A stretch of DNA of 64,000 nucleotides from Epibacterium ulvae (GTDB lineage: Bacteria; Pseudomonadota; Alphaproteobacteria; Rhodobacterales; Rhodobacteraceae). The stretch is taken from the NCBI RefSeq assembly GCF_018678075.1, contig NZ_JAHHIR010000025.1:62001-126000 (forward strand). Reading direction: 5' to 3'. The notes under the pieces are model-generated. The model was not told where the DNA came from. It searched no databases and saw only the letters and a list, made by a program, of their open reading frames with translations. A program made the position numbers and the translations under genes. Below are positions 29,265 through 38,581 of this stretch, one piece after another. Numbering within the stretch: position 1 is the stretch's first letter; every line of letters begins with the position of its first letter.

Positions 29265-30116
29265 ATGCGTAAAGGTCTCACTTTTCTGCCAGCTCTCGCT
29301 CTGGCAGCCGCATTAGCATTGCCGGGCGTTGCAACAGCTGCTCCTCACGCCAATACGGTGGTCGCTACTGTAAACGGTGAAGACATCACCGTAGGCCACA
29401 TGGTCATCGCCCACAAAGAGCTGCCCGAACAGTACAAGCAGCTGCCAGCCGACGTACTTTACAAGGCTATTCTGGACCAGTTGATCCAACAAACCGCGCT
29501 TAAGCAACAATTGCATGGTGAAGTCCCGGCCTATGTTCAACTGACCATCGACAATGAGATGCGCACGCTTTTGGCGCAGGAAGTTGTGCAGAACGTCATG
29601 GAGAAAGCCGCGACCGAAGAAAATATTCGCGCAGCCTACGATGCGACCTATTCCACCGGCGATGGCGGGGATGAGTTCAATGCTTCTCACATTCTCGTGG
29701 AAAGCGAAGCCGAAGCACTGGACATCAAGAGCGAGCTAGACGCTGGCGCGGATTTCGCAACGCTCGCCAAGGCGCGCTCCACCGGTCCATCCGGTCCCAA
29801 TGGCGGTCAATTGGGATGGTTCGGCCTTGGCCAAATGGTGCCCGAATTCGAAACCGCTGTCCTATCGCTGAGCAATGGCGACGTATCCACCCCCATTCAG
29901 ACCCAATTTGGCTGGCATGTCATCCTTTTGACAGAACGCCGCAAGGCCGAAGCGCCCGAATTCGAAGTGGTCCGCGAGCAACTTGCCAATACTTTGCGCC
30001 AAACCGCCGTCGAAGCCCATGTTGACACCCTGACGACTCGGGCCGATATCACCCGCCCGGAGATCGAAGACTTCACGCCTGAAATCATCAAAGATCTGAG
30101 CTTGATAGGGAACTAA
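29265..30116 (+). CDS. Exported parvulin-type peptidyl-prolyl isomerase
   Basis: 283 residues with a signal peptide (to about residue 25, ending VATAAPHA) and an AGGAAG ribosome binding site. A chaperone-like N-terminal region includes DVLYKAILDQLIQQTALKQQL; the parvulin domain starts NASHILVESEAEALDIKSEL and continues GPNGGQLGWFGLGQMVPEFE to TQFGWHVILLTERRK. It is of the PpiC/SurA type and probably folds outer-membrane or periplasmic proteins. It is separated from argJ by 3 nt, an arrangement common in roseobacters, despite the unrelated function. Confidence 0.9.
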   Translation: MRKGLTFLPALALAAALALPGVATAAPHANTVVATVNGEDITVGHMVIAHKELPEQYKQLPADVLYKAILDQLIQQTALKQQLHGEVPAYVQLTIDNEMRTLLAQEVVQNVMEKAATEENIRAAYDATYSTGDGGDEFNASHILVESEAEALDIKSELDAGADFATLAKARSTGPSGPNGGQLGWFGLGQMVPEFETAVLSLSNGDVSTPIQTQFGWHVILLTERRKAEAPEFEVVREQLANTLRQTAVEAHVDTLTTRADITRPEIEDFTPEIIKDLSLIGN

Positions 30117-30119
30117 AGA

Positions 30120-31346
30120 ATGGCTGGTTCGCTTCCGGTGTCCCCATTGGCACCAGAAAAATTCCCCACGCTTCCTGTTATTAGTGGCGTAACTTTTGCA
30201 AGCGCATCTGCGGGGGTAAAGTACCAAGGGCGCGATGATGTGATGTTGGCCGTTCTGCAGCCCGGAAGCGCGGTCGCTGGGGTATTCACCAAATCCAAGA
30301 CCCGTGCAGCACCCGTACTGGATTGTCAGGCGAAACTTGGCGGCGCGAATTCCGACGGCGCGGCTATACTGGTTAACTCGGGCAATGCAAATGCGTTCAC
30401 CGGACAATTCGGCCAAGCCTCGGTCAAAGAGATTACGTCAGCAGTTTCCGCGTCCCTTAACGTTCCTGAGGAACGCGTGTTCACCTCTTCGACCGGTGTC
30501 ATTGGTGAACCACTGCCTCATGATCGGATCACGGCCAAGATTGGTGAGCTGGGCGGCACCTTATCTAAGAAGGGTATCGAAGACGCCGCTAAGGCGATCA
30601 TGACCACGGATACTTTTGCGAAGGGGTCAGGCGCGACGATCACCATCGACAGTCAAGAGGTCCAGATCGCAGGCATCGCCAAGGGCTCTGGCATGATCGC
30701 GCCGGACATGGCGACGATGCTGGTCTATATCTTTACCGACGCCATATACGAACAATCCGCGTTACAAGCGTTGCTGTCCGGTCTGAACGAAACAAGCTTT
30801 AACGCAATAACGGTCGACAGCGATACCTCAACCTCGGACAGTTTGTTGCTGTGTGCGACGGGCGCATCTGGTGTTGACGCAACCGGCAATGCTGACTTTG
30901 CAGCGGCGCTCAATTCCGTCATGCTGGACTTGGCCCATCAGGTTGTCCGCGATGGTGAGGGTGCGACCAAATTCATCGAAATCCAAATCACCGGCGCGGT
31001 TTCCAACGGTGAAGCCAAGACACACGGGCTGGCGATTGCAAATTCACCTTTGGTGAAGACCGCGATTGCGGGCGAAGATCCCAACTGGGGACGTGTGGTC
31101 ATGGCGATTGGCAAGTCCGGAGCCGAGGCCGACCGCGATCGGTTGTCGATCTCCTTTGGCGATGTTCTGGTGGCTGAAAAGGGCTGGGTCGCGGACACCT
31201 ACCGCGAAGAGCTCGGCGCGGCTGAGATGAAGAAACAGGACATCACAATGCACGTCGACCTTGGGCTTGGTTCGGGCAAAGCGACCGTTTGGACGTGTGA
31301 TTTGACCCACCAATACATCACGATCAATGCAGACTACCGCTCATGA
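30120..31346 (+). CDS. argJ: Bifunctional ornithine acetyltransferase / N-acetylglutamate synthase ArgJ
   Basis: 408 residues. The autocleavage site is KGSGMIAPDMATM, with Thr199 as the expected nucleophile of the beta chain. Also present are NSGNANAFTG and DPNWGRVVMAIGKSGA, both family signatures. It transfers the acetyl group from acetylornithine to glutamate in arginine synthesis and is probably able to start the pathway with acetyl-CoA. Its stop overlaps the mutT start (ATGA). ArgG is encoded 29 kb away. Confidence 0.97.
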   Translation: MAGSLPVSPLAPEKFPTLPVISGVTFASASAGVKYQGRDDVMLAVLQPGSAVAGVFTKSKTRAAPVLDCQAKLGGANSDGAAILVNSGNANAFTGQFGQASVKEITSAVSASLNVPEERVFTSSTGVIGEPLPHDRITAKIGELGGTLSKKGIEDAAKAIMTTDTFAKGSGATITIDSQEVQIAGIAKGSGMIAPDMATMLVYIFTDAIYEQSALQALLSGLNETSFNAITVDSDTSTSDSLLLCATGASGVDATGNADFAAALNSVMLDLAHQVVRDGEGATKFIEIQITGAVSNGEAKTHGLAIANSPLVKTAIAGEDPNWGRVVMAIGKSGAEADRDRLSISFGDVLVAEKGWVADTYREELGAAEMKKQDITMHVDLGLGSGKATVWTCDLTHQYITINADYRS

Positions 31347-31741
31347 AGACGGTCCTTGTTTCAGCGGTCGCCTTGATTGATCCCGACGGGCGTATCCTTT
31401 TGGCGCAGCGCCCCGAAGGGAAATCGATGGCCGGTATGTGGGAATTTCCCGGTGGCAAAATCGAACCTGGTGAAACACCCGAGGCGGCTTTGGTTCGGGA
31501 ATTGCAGGAAGAGCTGGGCATCAACACTTGGAAATCCTGCTTGGCTCCGCTGACATTCGCCAGCCATAGTTATGAAGACTTTCACCTACTGATGCCGCTT
31601 TTCGCCTGCCGAAAGTGGGAGGGCATTCCGCAAGGGAAAGAGGGTCAGACGCTCAAATGGGTGATTCCCCAAGATTTGCGAAACTATGACATGCCCCCGG
31701 CAGATATTCCGCTGATTCCTATACTTCGAGACTGGCTATAG
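31343..31741 (+). CDS. mutT: 8-oxo-dGTP diphosphatase MutT (NUDIX)
   Basis: 132 residues. The NUDIX box is GGKIEPGETPEAALVRELQEE followed by LGI, with all metal-binding glutamates in place. The opening VLVSAVALIDPDGRILLAQRPEGKSMAGMWEFP is typical of MutT, which removes oxidised dGTP from the nucleotide pool. It overlaps argJ by 4 nt. Confidence 0.93.
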   Translation: MKTVLVSAVALIDPDGRILLAQRPEGKSMAGMWEFPGGKIEPGETPEAALVRELQEELGINTWKSCLAPLTFASHSYEDFHLLMPLFACRKWEGIPQGKEGQTLKWVIPQDLRNYDMPPADIPLIPILRDWL

Positions 31742-31835
31742 GTTTTTGTTTCGATATTTTGGAAAAGAGTACGTTTTTAAAGTGACTTTTTCTTGATCAG
31801 AAACAAGTTTCGCTAGCTTACTTTGTGAACTTTTT

Positions 31836-31896
31836 GTTAAGATCTACCCTAAAGGATGACACTGCAAGGTCATACTTCTCCATTTTGGATCTTAAC
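31836..31896 (+). promoter_or_regulatory. Structured 5' leader upstream of the 40-codon gene
   Basis: GTTAAGATC (31836-31844) pairs perfectly with GATCTTAAC (31888-31896), closing a 61-nt region that contains an inner hairpin ATGAC (31856-31860)/GTCAT (31869-31873). The outer stem ends directly before the GGGAGG ribosome binding site (31897-31902) of the gene at 31910. It could be a cis-regulatory RNA element controlling translation; no known riboswitch class was recognised. Confidence 0.5.
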
Positions 31897-31909
31897 GGGA
31901 GGGCGTTTC

Positions 31910-32032
31910 ATGATCCGGACTATCACTATGGGTACTTATGTGTCTGTTCAGGGTGTATTTTCACACTCTCTGCCCAACGGCAAGATTGCTGTTAAAGTGG
32001 GCAAAAAGGTTTACGAAGGCAAGCCAGTCTAA
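31910..32032 (+). CDS. 40-residue conserved small protein, function unknown
   Basis: Translates as a 40-residue basic peptide starting MIRTITMGTYVSVQG and ending KVYEGKPV. It has a clear GGGAGG ribosome binding site 7 nt upstream and is followed 35 nt later by a classical terminator, so it is a complete transcription unit. Valines and glycines alternate as in a small beta-barrel or SH3-like strand pattern, but I do not recognise a domain. From memory, similar small proteins occur in other Rhodobacteraceae. No signal peptide or membrane segment is visible. It lies in an otherwise gene-free 440-bp gap. Confidence 0.7.
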   Translation: MIRTITMGTYVSVQGVFSHSLPNGKIAVKVGKKVYEGKPV

Positions 32033-32066
32033 CTGGCGATACGAACTACCACTCACACGGAATATC

Positions 32067-32095
32067 GAAGGCGGCCTCTGGTCGCCTTCTTTTTT
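32067..32095 (+). terminator. Intrinsic terminator of the 40-codon gene
   Basis: GAAGGCG (32067-32073) pairs with CGCCTTC (32083-32089) around a 9-nt loop, followed by six T residues. Confidence 0.9.
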
Positions 32096-32131
32096 GGGGG
32101 ATTTCGCCGTCGCGACCATGTCCCCAAAGAC

Positions 32132-32161
32132 AAAAAACCCGGCCAGTGGCCGGGTTTTTTT
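32132..32161 (-). terminator. Intrinsic terminator of the rimP-nusA-ylxR-infB operon
   Basis: CCCGGCC pairs with GGCCGGG around an AGT loop, flanked by six A residues on the left and seven T residues on the right, so it can act in both directions. On the minus strand it lies about 22 nt past the infB stop. Confidence 0.92.
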
Positions 32162-32182
32162 ACTACATATTCACATGACGTC

Positions 32183-34690
32183 TTAGTCAAGCGTACGTGT
32201 AACTTCTTCGCGCTCGAAGATCTCAATAACGTCATTGGCGCGGATGTCATCATAGTTCTCGAACGCCATACCGCATTCTTGACCAGACTGAACCTCGGCC
32301 ACTTCGTCCTTGAAGCGCTTCAGCGTTTTCAGCGTGCCTTCGTGGATCACCACGTTGTCGCGCAGCAGACGTACACCTGCAGAGCGGCGTGCAACGCCTT
32401 CGGTCACCAGACAGCCTGCAACCTTACCAACGTTGGATACCTTAAAGACATCCTTGATGGTCGCGTAACCGATAAAGTTCTCCTTGATTTCCGCCGACAA
32501 CAGGCCAGAAGCCGCTGCTTTTACATCATCAACGAGGTCATAGATCACCGAGTAATAGCGGATCTCGACGCCTTTTTGGTTCGCTGTATTTCGCGCAGAC
32601 GTATTGGCACGGACGTTAAAGCCCATGACCGGCGCGCCGGATGCTTCGGCCAGACCGATGTCCGTTTCCGTGATCGCGCCCACACCGGAGTGCAGAACAC
32701 GGACTCGGACTTCATCGTTGCCGATTTTTTCCATCGCCTGAACGATCGCTTCGGCAGAACCCTGAACGTCAGCTTTGACCAGGATCGGCAGTTCAGAGAC
32801 GTTCTCGTCGTCTTTTGCCTTCTGCATTAACTGTTCCAAGGTCGTCGCGGCACCAGCTGCGGCCCGTTTGTCCTTGGCTGCGTTTGCGCGATATTCAGCG
32901 ATTTCACGCGCTTGTGCTTCGGTATCTGTCACGTTCAAAACGTCACCAGCTTCTGGTGTACCATTCAGACCCAGAACCTCAACTGGAACGGAGGGGCCTG
33001 CTTCTTTGACGCGCTCGCCCTTGTCGTTGATCAACGCACGGACTTTACCGTACTGCTCACCCACAACAAAGATGTCACCTTGGCGCAAAGTGCCTTTTTG
33101 AACCAGAACGGTTGCAACAGGACCGCGACCCACATCAAGCTGCGCCTCGATCACGGCACCTTGGGCGGCGCGATCTGGGTTGGCTTTCAGTTCAAGGATT
33201 TCGGACTGCAGCGCAATGGCTTCCAGCAGTTCATCCAGACCCTGACCTGTGTGCGCAGAGACTTCGACGTCTTGCACTTCACCGGACATGGCTTCCACGA
33301 TCACTTCGTGTTGCAGAAGCTCGGCACGTACTTTGTTTGCATCGGCCGCAGGTTTGTCGATCTTGTTGATCGCGACGATCATCGGCACCTGGGCCGCTTT
33401 TGCGTGGGCAATCGCTTCGACGGTCTGTGGCATCACCGAATCGTCGGCGGCGACAACCAGAACCACGACATCCGTGACCTGAGCACCGCGAGACCGCATC
33501 GACGTAAAGGCCGCGTGGCCAGGTGTGTCGAGGAAGGACAGCGTGGTGCCACCTTCTGTTTTCACCTGATAGGCGCCGATGTGCTGTGTGATACCGCCAG
33601 CTTCGCCAGACACAACTTTGGCGTCACGGATGGCGTCCAAGAGCGATGTCTTACCGTGGTCAACGTGGCCCATGATGGTGATCACAGGTGGACGTGACTG
33701 CAGGTCGCCTTCGTTTTCTTCGATGTCCTGGATCACGTCTTCAACGTCAGCATCCGAGACACGAACAACTTTGTGGCCGAATTCTTCGATGATCAGTTCG
33801 GCAGTATCAGCGTCGACGGTTTGGTTCTGTGTCACCATCATGCCCATATTCATGAGCGATTTGACAACATCACCAACGCGTTCGGCCATACGGTTCGCAA
33901 GCTCAGAAACCACGATGGCTTCTGGCAGCTGAACGTCACGAACTACCTTTTCGCGCTCAACCGTCCCCATGGCTTTTTGACGGGCACGTTCTTGCTTACG
34001 ACGCATGGATGCAACAGAACGTTGACGTCCACCGGCACCACCGGTTGCCTGGCTCAGCGTCAGTTTACCTGAACGGCGGCCTCCGTCTTGGTTCTTGTTA
34101 CGACCACGCTCTTCGCGCTCACGGTCAGATTTGCGCGGCGTCGCGGCACCGGCCGGCTTGAACGATGGTCCAGGACGGGCGGAAGCAGGAGCTGGGGCGG
34201 CGGCGGCAGGCGCTTTTTTCTTTTCGGCGGCTGCGGTCGCTTGGTCAGCTGCGCGTTTTTTTGCTTCGGCAGCTTCGGCGCGCTTGCGCTCTTCTTCTTC
34301 GGCCTTTTGGCGCGCGCGTTCTTCAGCTTCACGCTGTTCGCGCTCTTTGGCTTCCAGCTCTGCGCGGCGACGCTCACGATCTTCGGCGCGCGCTTTCTCT
34401 GCGGCAGCGCGTTCGGCTGCTTCTTCGACTTCGCGTGCTTTGGCTGCTTGCAGAGCTTTCAGACGGCGTGCCATTTCCGCATCAGAAATGCCTGCGGGGC
34501 GACGCGATGCATCACCCGAGCCGCCGACTCCGCCACCTGGCTTTCCGGCGCCCGGCTTGGGAACCACAACGCGCTTGCGTTTGGTTTCCACCACGACATT
34601 TTTGGTCCGCCCGTGGCTGAAACTCTGTTTCACGTTCCCAGGACGGGAACCACGCAAACCCAATGTCTTTTTGCCGTCATTATCGCTCAT
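32183..34690 (-). CDS. infB: Translation initiation factor IF-2
   Basis: 835 residues from the ATG at 34688-34690; the frame continues to 34858 but that extension overlaps ylxR. A long lysine, alanine and glutamate-rich N-terminal region is followed by an IF2-N helix and the GTPase motifs [22 protein letters not shown] and NKIDKP. The C-terminal domains end with [20 protein letters not shown]. It places initiator tRNA on the ribosome. The gene is last in the operon, 8 nt after ylxR. Confidence 0.98.
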   Translation of the reverse strand: MSDNDGKKTLGLRGSRPGNVKQSFSHGRTKNVVVETKRKRVVVPKPGAGKPGGGVGGSGDASRRPAGISDAEMARRLKALQAAKAREVEEAAERAAAEKARAEDRERRRAELEAKEREQREAEERARQKAEEEERKRAEAAEAKKRAADQATAAAEKKKAPAAAAPAPASARPGPSFKPAGAATPRKSDREREERGRNKNQDGGRRSGKLTLSQATGGAGGRQRSVASMRRKQERARQKAMGTVEREKVVRDVQLPEAIVVSELANRMAERVGDVVKSLMNMGMMVTQNQTVDADTAELIIEEFGHKVVRVSDADVEDVIQDIEENEGDLQSRPPVITIMGHVDHGKTSLLDAIRDAKVVSGEAGGITQHIGAYQVKTEGGTTLSFLDTPGHAAFTSMRSRGAQVTDVVVLVVAADDSVMPQTVEAIAHAKAAQVPMIVAINKIDKPAADANKVRAELLQHEVIVEAMSGEVQDVEVSAHTGQGLDELLEAIALQSEILELKANPDRAAQGAVIEAQLDVGRGPVATVLVQKGTLRQGDIFVVGEQYGKVRALINDKGERVKEAGPSVPVEVLGLNGTPEAGDVLNVTDTEAQAREIAEYRANAAKDKRAAAGAATTLEQLMQKAKDDENVSELPILVKADVQGSAEAIVQAMEKIGNDEVRVRVLHSGVGAITETDIGLAEASGAPVMGFNVRANTSARNTANQKGVEIRYYSVIYDLVDDVKAAASGLLSAEIKENFIGYATIKDVFKVSNVGKVAGCLVTEGVARRSAGVRLLRDNVVIHEGTLKTLKRFKDEVAEVQSGQECGMAFENYDDIRANDVIEIFEREEVTRTLD

Positions 34691-34698
34691 AAAGCTCT

Positions 34699-35319
34699 TT
34701 ATCCTTCCGTGCGGCCGTTGCCGCCCTTCAATTCGCGCAAACCTTGCAGTCGTTGCGCTTCCTCTACAACACGTTTGCTGAGTCCACCAGAGGCGAGGGC
34801 CGCATGTATGACAGTTTCGCGTCCAAATGCCATCCCGAGCTCGTTTGCGGTCATACAACCAACAAATTTTCCCTTATAGGGTGTGCTCAGTTTGGACTTT
34901 CCGCGCGCGGATCCATCAGACGCTTGCAAAAGGATCCTTGCTTCTTCTTTGATCAGCCAGTCTTTGACCTTTTCGTAACCCGCAATGGCTTGACCAGACT
35001 TCCGGGCAAGGCTGATTAGGTCCACCAACCGCCGTGCGATCTGCGTTTCAATCTCGTCAATAAGATCGCCGCGCATCTTTACCTGAGACTTGAAGCCACG
35101 TGCAAAGAGTTTCTTTTTGATTGCCTCTTCCAGCGCAGAGCGTTCGGACGCGACATAGACACCACGGCCTGGAAGTTTTCCCATCACATCCGGAAAAACC
35201 TCATCGTCAGGACTCAGAACAAAGCGGATCAACCCGTGTTTGGGTTGAATCTCTCCCGTTGCCAAGCATTTACGCTCAGCCCCGTCGCTTCGGTCAGTTG
35301 TGGCACCAGCACGGCCCAT
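34699..35319 (-). CDS. ylxR: YlxR-type RNA-binding protein (DUF448), with L7Ae-like C-terminal domain
   Basis: 206 residues. The N-terminal YlxR fold contains [20 protein letters not shown] and [18 protein letters not shown]. The C-terminal part, [34 protein letters not shown], looks like a ribosomal L7Ae/L30e RNA-binding domain, a fusion common in alphaproteobacteria. In Firmicutes YlxR (RnpM) modulates RNase P; in this clade the role is unknown. Between nusA and infB, as in most bacteria. Confidence 0.9.
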   Translation of the reverse strand: MGRAGATTDRSDGAERKCLATGEIQPKHGLIRFVLSPDDEVFPDVMGKLPGRGVYVASERSALEEAIKKKLFARGFKSQVKMRGDLIDEIETQIARRLVDLISLARKSGQAIAGYEKVKDWLIKEEARILLQASDGSARGKSKLSTPYKGKFVGCMTANELGMAFGRETVIHAALASGGLSKRVVEEAQRLQGLRELKGGNGRTEG

Positions 35320-35342
35320 TCAAACTCTCCTAAAACCTGAGA

Positions 35343-36959
35343 TCAGGCTTCGCCGTCTTCGGCTTCTGTTTCTTCAGCATCTTCTTTGGCGGCTTCCAGC
35401 TCAGCCGGATCAACCCAGCCCAACATGACGCGCGCGGTCATAACCAGATCCTGCGCATCCTCGAGGCTGACGCCGTGGCTTTCCAGGATACCGTCGTCCT
35501 TGACGCGTTGACCATCCACTGTGGTCCAGCCACCAGCCAATTCCCAATCGGCGCAGGTAGCGAAATCTTCCAGCGACTTCACGTCATCCTTGGCCAAAGC
35601 TTCCACCATCTGGGGTGTCAGGCCTTCGAATTCAATAAGGCTGTCTTCGACACCCAAGGCACGTGCAGCATCCAGTGCGGCTTTTGCTTGCGCTTCAAGG
35701 TAGTCGCGCGCACGTGCTTGCAGCTCTTGCGCGGTACCATCGTCAACACCGTCGATGACCAGCAGTTCGTCCAGTTCCACATAGGCAACTTCTTCGAGGT
35801 TGGTGAACCCTTCAGAAACCAGCAGCTGTGCGAAGAACTCATCCAGATCCAGCGTGGCCATGAACAGGCCGGTGCGGGCTTCGAATTCTTTCTGACGACG
35901 CGCCGATTCTTCTGCTTCGGTCATGATGTCGATGTCTAGGCTGGTCAGCTGCGACGCGAGGCGTACGTTTTGACCACGACGACCAATTGCCAGGCTCAGC
36001 TGCTCTTCTGGAACAACAACTTCGATCTTGCCCGCTTCTTCGTCCAGAACAACTTTGGACACTTCGGCCGGCTGCAGCGCGTTCACCAGGAATGTAGGCT
36101 GATCTTCGTTCCACGGGATGATGTCGATCTTTTCACCCTGCAGTTCGTTGACAACCGCCTGAACCCGCGAGCCGCGCATACCCACACAGGCACCAACCGG
36201 ATCGATGGAGTTGTCAAATGACTGAACAGCGATTTTCGCGCGGGAACCCGGATCGCGAGCAACGGCTCTAATCTCGATCACGCCATCATAGATTTCAGGC
36301 ACTTCCATCTTGAACAATTCGGCCATGAATTCAGGGGCTGTCCGAGACAGGAAGATCTGCGGGCCGCGCTGTTCGCGGCGCACGTCTTTGATAAAGCAGC
36401 GAATACGGTCGTTCGGGCGATAGGCTTCGCGGCCAATCTTTTCGTTGCGGCGCAGGATGGCTTCGCCAGCACCCACGTCCACGATCACATTGCCATATTC
36501 TTCGCGCTTTACCAGACCATTGATGATGGTGCCTGCGCGATCTTTGAATTCGTTGTACTGACGGTCACGTTCGGCTTCGCGTACCTTCTGCAGGATAACC
36601 TGTTTGGCAGATTGCGCCGCGATACGGCCCATTTCCACCGGTGGAATTTCTTCCACATAGGTCGCGCCAATCTCAGGCTCAGACATGTATTGCTTGGCCT
36701 GCTCGACCGTCATTTCCGACTGATAGTTTTCCAGCTCGTCCGCATCCACAACGGTACGCACACGGGTAAATGTGGCGCGACCGGTTTTGCGGTCGATAGA
36801 AACACGGATGTCCATCTCAGAGCCGTAACGGCTTTTGGCAGCCCGCGCTAGGCTCTCTTCCATGGCTTCGACCACCAAACCGGGGTCGATCATTTTCTCA
36901 CGTGCCACGGCCTCAGCGGTTTGCAACAGCTCCAGCTGGTTTGCAGAGGTAATCGCCAT
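35343..36959 (-). CDS. nusA: Transcription termination/antitermination protein NusA
   Basis: 538 residues. The N-terminal RNA polymerase-binding domain is followed by S1, then KH domains (VGACVGMRGSRVQAV and LAIGRRGQNVRLAS). The C-terminal helix-hairpin-helix repeats include DELLVIDGVDDGTAQEL and the protein ends in an acidic tail (EAAKEDAEETEAEDGEA). It controls pausing, termination and rRNA antitermination. Its ATG overlaps the rimP stop. Confidence 0.98.
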   Translation of the reverse strand: MAITSANQLELLQTAEAVAREKMIDPGLVVEAMEESLARAAKSRYGSEMDIRVSIDRKTGRATFTRVRTVVDADELENYQSEMTVEQAKQYMSEPEIGATYVEEIPPVEMGRIAAQSAKQVILQKVREAERDRQYNEFKDRAGTIINGLVKREEYGNVIVDVGAGEAILRRNEKIGREAYRPNDRIRCFIKDVRREQRGPQIFLSRTAPEFMAELFKMEVPEIYDGVIEIRAVARDPGSRAKIAVQSFDNSIDPVGACVGMRGSRVQAVVNELQGEKIDIIPWNEDQPTFLVNALQPAEVSKVVLDEEAGKIEVVVPEEQLSLAIGRRGQNVRLASQLTSLDIDIMTEAEESARRQKEFEARTGLFMATLDLDEFFAQLLVSEGFTNLEEVAYVELDELLVIDGVDDGTAQELQARARDYLEAQAKAALDAARALGVEDSLIEFEGLTPQMVEALAKDDVKSLEDFATCADWELAGGWTTVDGQRVKDDGILESHGVSLEDAQDLVMTARVMLGWVDPAELEAAKEDAEETEAEDGEA

Positions 36960-37552
36960 TACTTCGTCTCCTCTTCGGACCCTTCTTCGGTCTCTATCTC
37001 GTCGAATGCGTCTTCGTTCAATGCACCGGTTGCCTTACGCTGGCGCAACATTTCGCTGATCAGATCGTCGGTCAGAACCAGTTTGGCATCGCTCAACCAG
37101 TCGAAATCCAACCCAATTGTAACCGTCTCGCCGTGTTCCTGAATATTGATCAGGACTTCGTTTTCTTCGATCCCGGCCAGCTCACCCTTAAAGCGACGAC
37201 GGCCGTCGATCAGTTCCGTGGTCTCAATTTTTGCCTCATAGCCTTCGAACATGTCGAAATCTTTGAGACGGGTTAGAGGCCGGTCAATCCCGGGGCTCGA
37301 TACTTCAAGCGCATAAGCGTCCAGAATAGGATCTTCAACATCCAAGGTTGCGCTGATTGCGTTGGAAATCTCCGCGCAACCATCAACTTCGATGCCTCCA
37401 TCCGGCTTGTCAGCCATAATTTGCAATGTCGTGGTCTTGCCAGACATCAGGCGAATACGCACAAGCTCATAGCCCAGGTCCTCGATCACCGGAGAGATGA
37501 TCTCAGCCAGGCGCCGGTCTATGGCAGCTTTGGCGATCAGGTCGTTGGTCAT
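36959..37552 (-). CDS. rimP: Ribosome maturation factor RimP
   Basis: 197 residues from the ATG at 37550-37552; a GTG five codons earlier is also in frame. Typical features are [21 protein letters not shown], the segment [18 protein letters not shown] and [18 protein letters not shown]. It helps assemble the 30S subunit. The acidic tail [11 protein letters not shown] is a local extension. First gene of the nusA-infB operon, downstream of a promoter and a leader hairpin. Confidence 0.96.
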   Translation of the reverse strand: MTNDLIAKAAIDRRLAEIISPVIEDLGYELVRIRLMSGKTTTLQIMADKPDGGIEVDGCAEISNAISATLDVEDPILDAYALEVSSPGIDRPLTRLKDFDMFEGYEAKIETTELIDGRRRFKGELAGIEENEVLINIQEHGETVTIGLDFDWLSDAKLVLTDDLISEMLRQRKATGALNEDAFDEIETEEGSEEETK

Positions 37553-37567
37553 ATGCGGTCCAAACAC

Positions 37568-37591
37568 AAAAAAACGGGCGCGCGGCCCGTT
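37568..37591 (-). terminator. Terminator-like hairpin in the rimP leader (possible attenuator)
   Basis: On the minus strand AACGGGC pairs with GCCCGTT around a CGCGC loop and is followed by TTTTTTTG; genomic arms are 37573-37579 and 37585-37591. It lies between the promoter at 37645-37673 and the rimP start, so it would end transcripts after about 70 nt unless read through. Control by NusA is a possible reason. Confidence 0.65.
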
Positions 37592-37644
37592 AAACTTACC
37601 CGGTGGAGCTTCGAACCAAGTTCGACGCGCCGCTGTTGGAGAGG

Positions 37645-37673
37645 TGTATATGCGGTTGCCCCTGAGTCTGCAA
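37645..37673 (-). promoter_or_regulatory. Promoter of the rimP-nusA-ylxR-infB operon
   Basis: On the minus strand TTGCAG (complement of 37668-37673), 17-nt spacer and TATACA (complement of 37645-37650). The -35 box and spacing are the same as in the tRNA-Leu promoter at 5444-5472. Confidence 0.65.
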
Positions 37674-37744
37674 GGAAAACCTCAACCTGCGTCAATTGCA
37701 GCGCTAAGCCACTGGTTTTAAATCCTATTCAACTCAGAATATGA

Positions 37745-38581
37745 CTAGATCTTCCACCAGCGTTCAAGCAAACGCGCATCATCCAGTGCGGAAACCTTGC
37801 CAACCTGACGCGGAACCCCGACGCCGTGATGGGCCACGATTTGCATGTCTTCGACAGAAGGGTGAAAGGTCAAATCGCGGCGGTCTCGCAAGATTTGTTG
37901 CGCCGGGAAGGCCGCGACATCAACATATCCGTCCCGCAGCGCTTCTGCGCGGATGGCGGGATCCGGGATCACCGCGACCTCGACAGTGTCGAGCCATCCT
38001 GCAAGGTGGTCTTTGTAATGATGGGCGATGCGCTCTGCCCTGAAATCACGGCCTTCATTCGCGCGCGTAATGGCGTAACACCCGCTGCCGGCCCCTTGGT
38101 CGAGCGTATCAACCGTCGCACCACGCTGCGAGATCACGCAGCCCGACGCAGACAGAACATAGGGCAGATGTGGATTTGGCGAGCTGAGTTCAATGATGAC
38201 CCGATTTGGACCCGCGGCCTGGATCGACCAGATATCTTCTATCACCTGTGTCAGGCTGTCGATGACATCACTGACCGCAACTGGCGCACCAGATTGGAAT
38301 CGCGCATCACGGCGTAGATCGAACTCCCACCGCAGCGCGCGCGCATCACTACGCCATCCCGAAGCCAGCTCACCGCGAAGCACCCCGTCAGGTCCGATTT
38401 CCACCAGCGTGTCGTGGCTTGCGCGCAGCGCGAGGTTGCGCATCAGCTCCGGGTCGCGCGGAATCGCCAATCGCAACAGACCGCCACGTTGTGGCGCGCC
38501 ATGAACCGAGGTCCCAGTCGCGGCCAAAAGCGCGGCTGCTGCACCAGACGTAAAAAGGGCACGGCGGTCCATTCGGTTCAT
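37745..38581 (-). CDS. Short oligopeptide-binding-like ABC substrate protein (Tat signal)
   Basis: 278 residues, about half the length of ordinary family 5 (DppA/OppA-type) binding proteins. A twin-arginine-like start (MDRRALFTSGAAAALLAATG) precedes segments recognisable from the family, such as LASGWRSDARALRWEFDLRRDARFQSGAPVAVSDVIDSL and SGCYAITRANEGRDFRAERI. The normal C-terminal lobe seems largely missing or collapsed. The stop is clean and the upstream gene overlaps by 4 nt, so it is probably a real shortened protein, not a fresh frameshift. Ligand and transporter are unknown. Confidence 0.72.
   Translation of the reverse strand: MNRMDRRALFTSGAAAALLAATGTSVHGAPQRGGLLRLAIPRDPELMRNLALRASHDTLVEIGPDGVLRGELASGWRSDARALRWEFDLRRDARFQSGAPVAVSDVIDSLTQVIEDIWSIQAAGPNRVIIELSSPNPHLPYVLSASGCVISQRGATVDTLDQGAGSGCYAITRANEGRDFRAERIAHHYKDHLAGWLDTVEVAVIPDPAIRAEALRDGYVDVAAFPAQQILRDRRDLTFHPSVEDMQIVAHHGVGVPRQVGKVSALDDARLLERWWKI

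Noticed and set aside
32183-34858. Opposite-strand frames in infB (33773 onward and 34088-34879) with alanine or phenylalanine-rich translations
   Set aside because: They mirror the low-complexity N-terminal region of IF-2 and have no start signals or recognisable domains.
37590-37640. A tRNA-like T-arm (TCGAACTTGGTTCGA) upstream of rimP
   Set aside because: No acceptor or anticodon stem could be built around it; it is better seen as a small hairpin in the leader.
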